Below, one piece after another: positions 13,901 through 24,500 of a stretch of 64,000 nucleotides of DNA. The notes beneath the pieces were generated by a model. It was not told where the DNA came from. It did not search any database and saw only the letters and a list, made by a program, of their open reading frames with translations. Origin of the DNA: Strigamia acuminata (taxonomy: Eukaryota > Arthropoda > Chilopoda > Geophilomorpha > Linotaeniidae). Position numbers and translations under genes: made by a program. How positions within the stretch are numbered: the stretch's first letter is position 1; each line of letters starts with the position of its first letter. Location of the stretch: NCBI GenBank assembly GCA_949358305.1, contig OX442318.1, forward strand, positions 10,336,517-10,400,516, given 5' to 3'.

Positions 13901-14798
13901 TGAGTATAGTGTGAATTACGAGCTTTCTTACACCTTTGCTTGTTTTCTTGCTTGCATGCTTTCTGCTTACTAAAATCTATTCCAATTTCTGTCCTGCATT
14001 AGGACTGTAGTTAAACATCACGACAAGCCGTTGATTCAGTTTCAAGACACCATTACATCAAAGGAGGAAAGGCCATTGAGTCAACGGCGAGATTCTCGCT
14101 TACTTTCCTGGTTGAGTCGACAGGATTCGAGACTTAACGAAGAGTTGCCGAAGAGCAGCGACATTAAGACGGACCAACGTCGAGATTCAAGAGCTTCCTT
14201 AGAATCAAAGTTGCATTCTTGGCTTCATCGACAAGATTCAAGAAGCAATAGCCAAGGGGAGATAGAATTTGAAGCCAAAGCCAATGAAATTCAATCGCAC
14301 TCCAAACTAAAGCGACAAGAGACCAAAGTGCTCGACGAAGAGGTGGAGCTAAGTCACACCAAAAGGAGGGAATCTAGACTCTTTATGTGGAAGCACCATT
14401 CCAAGACAACCGAATGCGAAACCGAGACCAGCAAACAGCGAAGAGATTCAAAGATGCTCGATTCCAAGTTTCATTCGTGGTTCCATCGGTCCGAAGACGA
14501 TTCGAAGGAGTTGTTGCGGTCAAAAGACGAAGGAAGTTTGACTTCGCGGAGAAATTCTAGAGACCAGGAAGAAAGATTCATGGGGTGTTTGGGCCGGCGG
14601 GATTCAAGGGTGGAATTCAAGAATGGTGGAGAAAACAGTGGGGAAAAGAGAAGGCAGTCTAGGATATCAAGAGTTGATTCAATTGAATTGCCTTCTACTA
14701 GTACTGGTAGGCAAAGTAGGAGGAGGGATTCTAAATTATACGTTTGGTTTTTTAAGCATAACAAGTCTCAAGATGAAAGTAAGCATACTGGTTGTTGA
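1964..14798 (+). CDS. RapGAP-BTB-BACK protein with RRDSR-rich tail (5' partial)
   Basis: Exons chosen by matching phase: 1964-2128, 5723-5794, 7206-7378, 8241-8401, 8685-8739, 10144-10293, 10821-10933, 11003-11292, 12124-12459, 12525-12696, 12856-13075, 14003-14798 (stop), about 900 residues. The first three give the C-terminal half of a Rap/Ran-GAP domain ([27 protein letters not shown], then [16 protein letters not shown]). Exons 4-8 give a BTB fold ([18 protein letters not shown], then [16 protein letters not shown]), interrupted by an insert in exons 6-7. Exon 9 is BACK-like. The tail holds about a dozen R-R/Q-x-S motifs (RRDSR, RQDSR, RRESR), many beside SWL or SWF. RapGAPs activate GTP hydrolysis by Rap GTPases; BTB and BACK usually serve dimerisation or cullin-3 binding. 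Insect serine-enriched protein (gprs) is a possible relative, from memory. The donor at 13076 (gtttga) is weak but fits phase. Confidence 0.82.
2491..2876. mobile_element. Pogo/Tigger-like MITE with internal ttcgttat array
   Basis: It starts near a CAGTCGAGCC-type end (2506) and finishes with ttataacgaggttcgaccg before TA. The interior is a tandem array of about 58 bp (attcgttatatcgcgattcg followed by ttataaagagttttgactg) at about 2585-2800. Related units occur at 35988-36625 and 49927-50556. The tips resemble the TIR family found on many pogo/Tigger elements. It lies in the intron between exons 1 and 2 of the RapGAP-BTB gene. Confidence 0.6.
3495..3600. mobile_element. hAT-like terminal fragment
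   Basis: The sequence cagaggttcccaaacttttt resembles common hAT terminal repeats. It is shared, inverted, with 16680-16777 and, in part, with 27148-27225. Only one end is recognisable here, so it may be a truncated copy. Confidence 0.45.
3640..4250. repeat. Dispersed caatggcgaat repeats
   Basis: The word ccaatggcgaat and its complement recur many times between 3650 and 4210 with irregular spacing. The stretch 3945-4000 (ggttcgcgggggtcaagggg) recurs at 27672-27715. No coding content is evident; this is intron. Confidence 0.5.
4314..4757. mobile_element. Foldback element, copy A
   Basis: The left arm (about 4314-4380, beginning ctatactctagttgcag) pairs with a right arm at about 4685-4757. The right arm follows a core that includes gcaattctggtgtttggg and ends ccagt. 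The same core recurs at 13683-13911 and 15170-15380, but with different arms. Confidence 0.55.
5814..6272. mobile_element. TA-flanked MITE
   Basis: The left end taccatgtttacatatactc is mirrored by actgagtacacgtaaacatg followed by gta at the right. These form imperfect terminal inverted repeats next to TA, as in Tc1/mariner-type MITEs. It lies in the intron after RapGAP exon 2 and has no coding capacity. Confidence 0.5.
6957..6980. repeat. (CCGT)n microsatellite
   Basis: A short perfect run of about five tccg/ccgt tetramers in an intron. Confidence 0.8.
9136..9537. mobile_element. hAT MITE with near-perfect 8-bp target duplication
   Basis: The element begins caggcccacctttacc and ends acggccctg, an imperfect inverted pair. 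It is flanked by gtgataag (9128-9135) and gcgataag (9538-9545), an 8-bp duplication with one mismatch, typical of hAT insertion. No transposase coding is seen. It lies in the intron between exons 5 and 6 of the RapGAP-BTB gene. Confidence 0.7.
9829..10077. mobile_element. hAT MITE with perfect 8-bp target duplication
   Basis: The ends caatgcttctcaaagtgtgg and cacagtttgagaagcactg are inverted repeats, flanked by exact atttagta copies at 9821-9828 and 10078-10085. This is a clean hAT signature. The element is about 250 bp, non-coding, and lies just before exon 6 of the RapGAP-BTB gene. Confidence 0.8.
10385..10712. mobile_element. MITE rich in accgata words
   Basis: The left end agattttgaccgatattg is mirrored by ggtatcggtcaaagtct at the right. 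The interior is packed with gataccgat/atcggc words and a poly-C tract at 10495-10515. A related fragment lies at 14953-15050. It sits in the intron after exon 6. Confidence 0.55.
11630..11900. repeat. Intronic array, ~20-21 bp period (cctaaaaataattttttctt)
   Basis: About a dozen diverged copies of a 20-21 bp AT-rich unit lie in the intron between the BTB and BACK exons. The array is one of many short-period intron arrays in this window. Confidence 0.75.
13683..13911. mobile_element. Foldback element, copy B
   Basis: The left arm around 13686-13722 (ctatactcaaaaccaccac onward) pairs with the right arm around 13875-13911, ending gttttgagtatag. The core between them (acaattctggtgttttggg through cactacaccagt) is shared with copies A and C. 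It lies in the last intron of the RapGAP-BTB gene. Confidence 0.65.
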
Positions 14799-14952
14799 GA
14801 AAGTATTTAATGTTTGCTATTGTTAATCAGCTACTTCCTCTTCCATTATAGTATGAAAAATGTTGTAGGTAAATTGTTTGGATATGGATAGTTAGAAGTT
14901 ATCCACATATCACTGGCAATCCAGATGACATCCAAAAGACTAATGTTTTCAA

Positions 14953-15050
14953 TTAGACTTTGACCGATATCGATATTTTGCAGTAACGCCGATACCGATA
15001 ATCGGCAACCGAATATCGGCCGATACCGATACTTGTGCCGATATTAAAAT
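14953..15050. mobile_element. Fragment of the accgata-rich MITE
   Basis: About 95 bp closely matches the left part of 10385-10712, including agactttgaccgatatcg and the ataatcggcaaccgaat words. The right end is not present. Confidence 0.6.
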
Positions 15051-15169
15051 TAAAATGTGTGTGTGTTAAAATTAAAATGCTATATGAAACTTCTCACAAA
15101 TTTAAAATTTAAACAAAGTAAAAACTTTGATCAGAGGCTTTTATACTCTGAACCGATAAAATGTTGACC

Positions 15170-15380
15170 TCATACCAGTCGTATTACGCCTAACACTAGA
15201 CTGTGCTCTATTACGCGGAAAAGTAGTTCTGTGTCAAAGCATCACCTTTGACAATGAAACAAGTGTTAGTAATCGATCACAATGTCTGGAGTTCGATTAC
15301 AATTCTGGTGTTTTAGGCTACTTTTTTGTGCCACTACACCAGTGATACGTCTGGAAATAGGACAACGTTATATAGCAAGT
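15170..15380. mobile_element. Foldback element, copy C
   Basis: It contains the same core as copies A and B (tcgattacaattctggtgtt through cactacaccagt), here bounded by weaker inverted arms (about 15167-15195 and 15347-15375) that differ from those of A and B. Confidence 0.5.
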
Positions 15381-16478
15381 CTCCCGCATAAGGCTAGATC
15401 GGTCGTAATTGGAAAAGGAAGTTTGTTCAGATGTGGACACGAATTGGAGGTCATTTGGATTGTGTGTGCTATGCGAAATGGTTGAATGTTTAGATTAAGT
15501 GTTGAAGAATATTTATTTTATATTCAAAAGTATTGTAAATCCTACCTCCTTTGCCTCACTTTGCACATATCGGTACTTGGAATATTGTTGTTATTGGCAG
15601 ATGTAGGATTGAGTATAACAGGCAAACTTCAGATATATGCAATTACAAACCAGATTTTAAAGTACCTGGATGTACTTGCATTGTTTCTGCATTATTTTCA
15701 CACGTATACTGTATCTTGAAAATCAAATTCTTACAACATAAAGTTTACGGCATAAAATAACCGACATACAGTTGCTTTATATTACAATGGTCTGAACACT
15801 CCAGAAATATGAATTGCTGTTTATGGATTTTTGTCAACTAATCAAATAACTATGCTCAAATGGTAGTGCCAGTTGGACCAAAAATATTGATTACGTATGG
15901 CAATCACAATTTATATATGCAAATGCGACGTATTCACTGAAATGTTTATTCTTGCTGACACCAGGAGTTGAAGTGGAATCGAGTGGATCGAAATGGTTGT
16001 TCTGCCACATTCAAATTACTTCATTTAGCAACAGGCAGAACTTTTTAATTAATCAAAACACCACAGACTGTAGAAAATTCAATGTATACATTTGACAATT
16101 AGTTTATGATTCATCGACTTTAGCTTTTAATTTTAGGAGCAATCTGACACGGCGTTTTATGTCTATAGGATATTCATAATTGTGGTTTGAATTAATCCAG
16201 GACCGTCATGGTATGTATTGACATTTTTAGACCATAGACTCATGACTCATGAGCAAGTGTAGTCGCTTTAACCATGACAGTCATACTTTTTGTATGAAAT
16301 AATAGAACCAATAGTGGCATTTCTGCATGTATTTGTTATAATTTACCGAAGTAGCACACGTGTGAGTGGCAGACGGTCACCTCGTGGTCAGGGGAGAACT
16401 TCACACACAATAAGAAATGACTTCAAGACATACTAGGTTTTATAGCCATTCTTAAAACATCTTTGTGCTACTTTGGTA

Positions 16479-16877
16479 CAGTAGAGCTTCGATTATCCGA
16501 ACGTTGGTCATCCGAACGACTGATTAACCGAACAGTGGTGTTTGATTTTTTTATCGATCTTTTAGTATACAGCAGCGTTTCCCCCTAGAATAGTGCACTT
16601 GTCTTGTTGCCTAGAAGAGTCTATTCTATCCTAGACAATACGTAACTGCCAAATTCAAATCATTTCAGTTTGTGTGCTCATTTTTGAAAACTTTAAAGCA
16701 CCAGTAGATGAAGTGGGGCGCGGGAGATCGCCTTGCTTAAAAATGGGTCGCGATGCTAAAAAGTTTGGGAACCCCTGGTTTACAGTATATGTATAAACCT
16801 AAGGACCGATGATGCGAACAAATCGGTTTTATGAACACCTATGTTCTCGATTAGTTCGGATAATCGACACTTTACTG
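16479..16877. mobile_element. Pogo-like MITE carrying a nested element
   Basis: The left end cagtagagcttcgattatcc (after TA) is mirrored by ggataatcgacactttactg at the right. The interior repeats tccgaac words, resembling the common Tigger/pogo terminal family. It is split by the hAT MITE at 16573-16777. Confidence 0.6.
16573..16777. mobile_element. hAT MITE nested in a pogo-like element
   Basis: The right end is gtttgggaacccctg and the left end cagcgtttcccc. It is flanked by gtatacag (16565-16572) and gtttacag (16778-16785), an 8-bp duplication with one mismatch. It shares sequence with 3495-3560. Confidence 0.6.
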
Positions 16878-17098
16878 AATTCTTATACAGAGTTGGTATC
16901 GATATATCCACTTCGGCTCTTGGCTTAAATGCTGGCAGAATTCTTCTCTCACTCAGTGAAGCATAAAAGACTAGATTCTTTGGTATTTCTAGTTACTGCA
17001 GTGTTACTTTACTATCACTTGTTCAGTACTATTATACAGCATATCACGAATTTTAATTTTTAAAAGCATATCATTAGTAACAAGTTAATTCCAGTTTA

Positions 17099-18445
17099 AA
17101 AATGGGTCTGAACATGGCAGCTAATTTTAATTCTCATTTTGAGTTAAAGTTTAAATTGCAGGGAAAGCAAGCCTTTTACTCTCCTTCTCAAATGTAAAAA
17201 AAAAAAATTGCAATGATCATTTTATTGAGGACCAGAATTCAAGTTTGCCTGTATAAAAAAAAATATGGTGTATGATATAATTCCATGCTGGTCATGGGAG
17301 TCCTTAGTTTAGTTTCTAGTTAACATTCTTACAGAGTTTAGTGTAGGATTGGAAACAAGATTTTGTAAGCCTTAAACGTACCCAAGATGTTATAATTATT
17401 GGTTTATTTGATTTGTAGTGTAATGCAATAGTGAATTTAAAATAAAATAAAAATGGAGCTGATAAACACTCAAACACTTGGAAAATGCTCACATACAATA
17501 TTTATTTTTCTAAATTGTAAGAGAAAAATAAAAAAAAAATAAAAACTATGATAAAATTATGGGAAATTGAAAACATTACAGATGTCAATGTACTTATTGG
17601 TGTTGATGTTGCTGTTCATTGCTGTTGATTTAAATAAAGAAAAATCAAAGAGTTGTTGTGCGTGTGAAATATAATTGGATTCTGTTCAATTTTGTGGACG
17701 TATTAAAGGCGAATTGTGAAGACGAATTCATAAGTTTCTGTATTTTATTTTGGCGTTGAGAGAGAAAAAGGAATGGCATCCACAACCGCTGAATTTAGTT
17801 GAGTTGCTTGCCACTGCGGCGCGGTTTTACGAATTTTATATTATGTTACGGAGTAAACAGTAAGTTTTATTTTATCATTGCCGTCACCTGCACAGGCGTA
17901 TCCACAAATTTACAATTGTCGAAGAAAAAACCTCTTAACTATCCTGTATTATTATTCCACTGGAGTGTTTTAAATAAATAAATAAATAAAATAAATGCAA
18001 GAAATGAAAAATGGATCTGAACATGGGAGCTAATTTTAATTTAAAATAAATTAAAATGAAATAAAATAAAATAAAACGGAGCTGATAAACATTTTGGAAA
18101 AATGCTCACATCCAATGTGTGTTTTTCTAAAATTTAAGATAAAATTGTGGGAAATTGAAAACATTGCATTATTTGCAGATGTCAATGTACACAGTTATTG
18201 CTGTTGATTTAAATAAAGAAAAATCAAAGAGTTATTGTGCGTGTGATATATAATTTGATTTTGTTTATTTTTGTGGATATACTTTAAAGACGAATCGCGA
18301 TGATGAATTCCTAAGTTTCTGTTTTTATTTTTGTTTTGAGAAAAATAAAGGAATGGCACCCACCACCGTAGAATTTAGTTGAGTCATTTGCCACTGTGGC
18401 GGTTGACGCTGTTTTACGAATTTGATATCATGTTAAACGAGTAAG
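17099..18445. repeat. Tandem duplication upstream of the TTC3/DZIP3 gene
   Basis: Sequence from about 17099-17870 recurs in shortened, diverged form at about 18005-18445. Matches include atgggtctgaacatggcagc versus atggatctgaacatgggagc and the block aaagaaaaatcaaagagtt. Both copies end with a GTAAGT donor-like site (about 17859 and 18440), so each may contain a first non-coding exon or promoter. Confidence 0.55.
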
Positions 18446-18532
18446 TTTTAGTTTTCATTCTGATTATTGGTGAAGCTTACCGTGAATGAGATTAGCATTT
18501 AACGTGTCAATCCACGGGCTAAATTTCTAAAA

Positions 18533-21500
18533 ATGGAGAAGTTTTCGTACTGCAGTAGAAATGTGCTCAACACAGGTATTTATCACTGACAACTTGACGT
18601 CAAAATCAACGAATTTAAACTTGTGCATTCATTTTTAGGCGCCGAATACGAATTTCGGCATCGGTTTCATCATGTTGTACAAATTCATCTCGTGTCGCCG
18701 TTTCTTTTCGACGTAAGCTACCAAAGCGAACACGTGCAACGTTGGATGGAAGAAGCAGATTTGTTGCCGTTGGATTGGTGCAAATAAACGGCTAAAAAAC
18801 ACGAATTTTAATTAATTAATCGATTTTATTACAAAGCGATGATAAGGACGAACAAACGGATGTTATAAAAACACGAGTCAACCTGTGCGTGATGGTTTAT
18901 ACCGCACTTATGAAGAAATTCAGAGGCGAACCTTTAGTAAATTTGATAAGATTTGTTTTCCAGTAGAGTTGTGAACTGAAGTTAACGACATTCCAAACGA
19001 GTGGGTCCATTCACAACTGTACTGGAATTTGGCGCACCATTTTTTTTTGGTGAGAAACTTGTTGATATTTCTTTTGGTTTCAGGTTTCCTCAAATAACGA
19101 GATGGTTAGTAACACTTTAAAATGGTTGAACAAATCTCGTCCAACGTTAGATCAGTTGATATCGAGAACTAAAATCGATTGGAAATGGATGCAGGAAGTT
19201 TGGTATAGAAAACTCGTTGATTTTAATGCAAATTTCAATTCTTTTAAATCGTTTTACAGCGAGGAAGTGAGCGCAGGAAACGAAAAGGAGGTCGTGGCAT
19301 TGATTTTGACATGTTTACACAGTAATTTAATGATTTTTTTTATTTAGCTTTATGATCATAAAGATAAATAAAATATCATTTCTTTTATAGTTATGATGAC
19401 GAAAGATAAAATAATCGAAAATTACGATAGGATGTGCGCTGAATGTGATATGGTTGCCTAAATAACTGATAAAAATCGAAACATTTTTTGTATTATCTAA
19501 ATTTCTCGTTAGGAATGTGATTGGTTTAAAAACGACGGGAATTGCCGACTCGAAAATGCTGATTTTCACGAAGCGATTGCGAGTTTTACTCACGGTTTGA
19601 TGATAAGGTGAGATAAAGTCGACGGATTTAATTTAAAACATTTAAAAAAAAAATTTAAAATATTTTTTCTTGAAATTAGTCATTATAGCCACGAGATGTA
19701 CGTAAATCGAGCACGAGCTTACATCAAAGTGAACGAGCCCAAACAAGCCGAACTGGACGCCATTAGAGCAGTTTTTCTCAAATGCGACTTGTGCAACGTG
19801 ATTTAAAAACTGAAATATTGGTTTTATTCGTTTATTTTAATTATTTATTTGTTTATTTTAGGGTTATACGTTGCTGTTGACTTCGTTGGAGAGCCAGGGT
19901 TTTCTCGATCAAGCGTACGGTGTAGCCAAGGAAGCGGTCATTCGATGCACTTCGATCGGGATTGAGAATTGGGATTTCAGCAATTTGAGCGATTTGGTCA
20001 TCGGTATTCGCAGCAAAGTAGAAAAATTGGATCTTGCGAAGAAAAGCGATGGAGAAAAGGTAATTTTTCTAATTTAGTGCGATTTATTTGCATTTTTAAT
20101 CCATCTATTTCGTCACCAGGAGGGAGATATGCTCGGCGAGAACTCTTCTTCGGAGAGCGAATTTGAAAGCGTACTCGACCCGCCGTATAATATTAGTAAA
20201 GATACGAATAGATCGAACATGGTAATAATAGACTAACGTATTTTTTGTTATTTTAAAAAAGGTTTATTAATATTTCGTTTTTATTAGGTTATTGTGGATT
20301 TAGAGCGATTAGACGAAGAAAGTGTGGAAAATGGCGTCGAGAAAGCCGAGGCTAAAATATTGAGCGTTAGTATATTGTTTAATGTGTGACTTTTTACGGG
20401 AATTTTAGAATATTGGTTTTGATTTAGTGCGAGAAAATTGCGGTCGTCGAAAAGAAGATAAATTGCGAAACTAATAAATTACTGCTTGAAAAGGCGAAGA
20501 AAGATAAAGAGAAATTTGTGAGATTTGAATTAATTTTAAGAAATTTTTTTTTTTTATAATTTATATTTTATAATAATTTTTTTTTTTTAAATTTTAGGTA
20601 AAACACAAAATGTTTCAAACGATGGTGTTCGAAGCTTCCACGAATTTAGTTAATCAACATTTCAAATTAGCCAGTCAGTTATACGCGGAGGCGCTTAAAT
20701 TTTTTCGTGAAAATCCAGTAATAATTTCGTTTAAAATCGACTTTTATCGCCATTTTCTGATAAATAATTAATAGATCCAAGAGTCCGTAAAGGAAACGGA
20801 AATTGTATTGATTAAATACGCTTACGGGATGGCGTGCGTCGAAACGAGGAGTCGCGAAGTGAGTTTTTCACTTAAAATTGCCACTTTTTCACCGATTTAT
20901 CCACATTTTTTAATTTTTTCTCGCAGGAAATGCTGAATTCCATCGTTGTATTTGAAGAAGTATTAGATAAACACTCGCACGTGATGTTTCCATTGGTTTA
21001 TTACGGACTAACATATTCGTATTTCAAGCAAAACCGGTTAAAATAACCAAATTTTACGATTTAAATCCATTTTTCACATTTTTTATTACAAAAACAGGTT
21101 TAAAGAAGCGTTGCGAGTAGCCAAAACGGGTCTAGAAAACTGTAAAAACATGATGATAAGTTTATTAACATGGCCGCAAATTGATAAAAATATACCAGAG
21201 TCGGCAACGGGCAAATTTAAAGTATAATTTTATTGCAATTTTAATCAATTCCGATCGATTTTTCATATTTTTATTTCCATTTCAGATAAAATTAGAAAAA
21301 TTAATCGATATTTGTCAAAGTCCTCCTCAACCGGATGCTGTGTGTCGATACACCAAGTGCAGCGGTCACTTTAAAACCGAAATATATTTGACCGATCCCG
21401 ACTGCAAGGGGTTCGTCAAAGCTACTTGCGACGAGGAATGCTCGCTGCAGTATCACTACAATTGCTGGAAGAGCATAAAGGAGGAAATTAAAATATTTAA

Positions 21501-24500
21501 CGACAAAGTTCGTCGAGTTTTAACGATTTTCTTCGATTTATCGTCCGAAAAATGGTTTATTTTATTTTATTTTTGTGTTTTAGGAATTTTTAAACACGAC
21601 GTGCCTTACTCCGGATTGTCCCGGTGGATTAGTGGAGGTCGTACACATCGATTGTAAGGGAGAAGTAGCTAAAAGGGTAAGTGAAGTGTCGTTTGAGAGT
21701 TGAGACTGATTTGCCGCCATATTTGTGTGTTTTGAGATTTTCTGACGTCATCGCTAGGTGTCCCGGATGTCCGATTCAGACTGAAGGTTAATTTAAAGGT
21801 TAAAAGTGTTTGTTTACGGAATTATTGGTTCAAAATTGAAGTAGTAACGTTAATTTTCGTTTACAAACTGTGTTTGGTGAGCATTGTTGATGTCTATGAG
21901 TTTACGAGCTGAAAAGCGACGTGATTGGCTATGATATATGACATCATTTGTGCGGATTTAAAAATGTTTGCGTGTTTGTTGGTGGCGTCGTTAAAATTGC
22001 TCTTTTGGGGGATAAAAAATAAAAATAACGTTGGTTTTGTTTTAAATACAAAATAAATATTAATTTGTGAATTTTCTATTTGTTTTTTTAGTTTAAAAGT
22101 AACACGTGGAATAAAGGTGGATGTCCAAAACAAAAAAGGCCTAGGTTTGGATTTGCATTGTTGGGGTGTTTATTTGGATGATTTAATTGGTTTTGTTTAG
22201 CAGATTAGGAAAGAAATTAAGTCATAAAGAGAAGAAAAAGAAAAAAACGGACGATATATTGAAGGATGATGGTTGTAAACAGGATCAGGAGGATGATGAA
22301 CAGTCTCCTGAATACGAAGTAAAAGTTATAAGTTGTTGTTGTTGGAAGAATTAATTTGAATGGAGTTTTTGTTCGGTTTTAGACGTTCGAATCAATAGCG
22401 GCGACGATTTTCGACTTGAAACCAACGCAGGAAGTGAAATCACCGATGAAAATGCCCGTTTTTCCGCCCGAAAATGGTTAATTTGTCGATTTATTTATGA
22501 ATGTTTGGTTTTTTAATGATAAAAATTGTTTTTATTTGTATTTTAGTTACGTTTACGGTGTTGAAGAAGGTTGACGAACCCGAAGAACCCGTCCGTAAAG
22601 TGGAGAAACATAGAGATAGGAAGAAGGAGAAGAAGAAACAAGTTTTGAAGCTGAATGAGTTTTTCGCCGATGAAGACGACGAAGAGGTCGAATTAAGGCA
22701 AAGATTGGATTGAAAAAAAAAAAAAAAATTGGATTTATATTGGTTAAATTAAATTAATTGGTTGTTTTTTTTATTTTATTTTTAAGTGGTGAAAAATCGA
22801 AAAAACGAAAGCGCAAAAAGAAGCCGACTAATCAAATTGCGGAGGTTGAATCTGCTTCTCGACATTCGTCCGAATCCGATCGCACATCGTTAGCTAATTG
22901 GTTTGATTTATTTATTTGAATAATTAATTGGTTAATTTGTAGATCTCTTTCGCGAGAGTTGGTGGAAGATGAATTAGCCGCGGTGTCTAGGGAAAGTGTC
23001 GTCAACGACACGATTAAGAAAACCTTATTTGAGTAAATTAATAGATTTTTTTACAATAAGAAAAATTGATTTTTGCAACAAATAATTGATTTTTGCAACA
23101 AAAAAATTGGTTTTTGCAACAAAAAAATTGATTTTTGCAACAAAAAAATTGATTTTTGCAACAAAAAAATTGATTTTTGCAACAAAAAAATTGATTTTTG
23201 CAACAAAAAAATTGATTTTTGCAACAAAAAAATTGATTTTTGCAACAAAAAAATTGATTTTTGCAACAAAAAAATTGATTTTTGCAACAAAAAAATTGAT
23301 TTTTGCAACAAAAAAATTGATTTTTGCAACAAAAAAATTGATTTTTGCAACAAAAAAATTGATTTTTGCAACAAAAAATTGATTTTTGCAACAAAAAATT
23401 GATTTTTCTCATTTCTACCATTCCTTTCAGATGTATGAAGATGTTTCTCAAGCAAACCGGCAGCGTCCAAACCGACGACATTCGCTTAATCGAAGAACTA
23501 ACCAAACTCCCCATCGAACTCCAGGAATATATCGCCGACATCGGCGGAATCCAAGAATTCCTCAAGAAATCCGACGATTTCGTCGTCTACGACGACATAA
23601 TCTGCTTAACCGAACACTTCACCGGCGTCTTCACCCCCGTCGACCCCCCACGCCCCAGATCCGCCGCCGACCAATGGTCCATGCTCGACACCATCACCGA
23701 ATGCAGCGAATCGCGCGCCCAAACCTCAACATCGTCCGAATTCGAATGGATCCTGGCGAAAACGCGACACAAGACCACGAAAAGCCAAATCAACTGCAGC
23801 ACCTCGAGCGAGGGCGGAGCGTCGAGCGAAAACATCAACGCGAGGGGCGCCAAGCACAATTTACTCTACTGGATGCCGATGAAAACGCCGCCTATGGACG
23901 ATATGAGCAACGTTTCGTACGAGGACTTGTACGTGGAGAATGTGACGGAAGAAATGATGCAGCAGAGGACTTTGGAGGGCAGCAGGGGGGTGAGGAGGGT
24001 CGAGAATGCGGGCTTGGAGAGGAAGACGGCGGAGAGTGCGGAGTTGAAGCGAAATGTGGTGGTGGAGAATGTGGAGTTTAAGAGGAGCGAGGGTGTGGGG
24101 GACGCGTGCTCGGCGAGTTGTGGGCAGAGTGCGGGTCAGTTTTACACAAATTTGCAGAAGTTGTGGAAATTTGTGTCGAAGTTCAGCGATAAAGGGCAAG
24201 GGAAGATGCTCAAGTTGGTTTTGGAGCTGATTATTAAGGAGAGGATTTTGGAACGATTTTCGCCCAATCCGGAGAATGTGGATCGCGCCAAACAGACGTT
24301 TATGTTTGCTATTGATGCGCTGAGTGATGCGAAGGAATGCTCATCTCAAACTGATGTGAGGAAGAATTTTGATTTTGATGGTTTTTTTTTCTTTAAGAAA
24401 AGGTTTTATTGATTTTTACGAGTGAAATCGGAATGAAATCAATAAAACAACAAAAAAGGGTGTTTATTTTAATTGAGTTTGTTCATTTTTTAATGGATTT

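Larger units (their letters stand above)
14799..18532. other. Intergenic stretch between RapGAP-BTB and TTC3/DZIP3
   Basis: No protein-coding exon was recognised. It holds a fragment of the accgata-rich MITE, foldback copy C, a pogo-like element with a nested hAT MITE, and a tandem duplication ending just before the ligase start codon. The 5' UTR exon of the ligase gene may lie near 18350-18440, where a GTAAGT donor follows. Confidence 0.6.

Noticed and set aside
23038-23565. Long open frames on both strands through the 21-bp array (for example repeated FCCKNQF)
   Set aside because: The unit length is a multiple of three, so every open frame stays open. It is an intron between phase-matched ligase exons.
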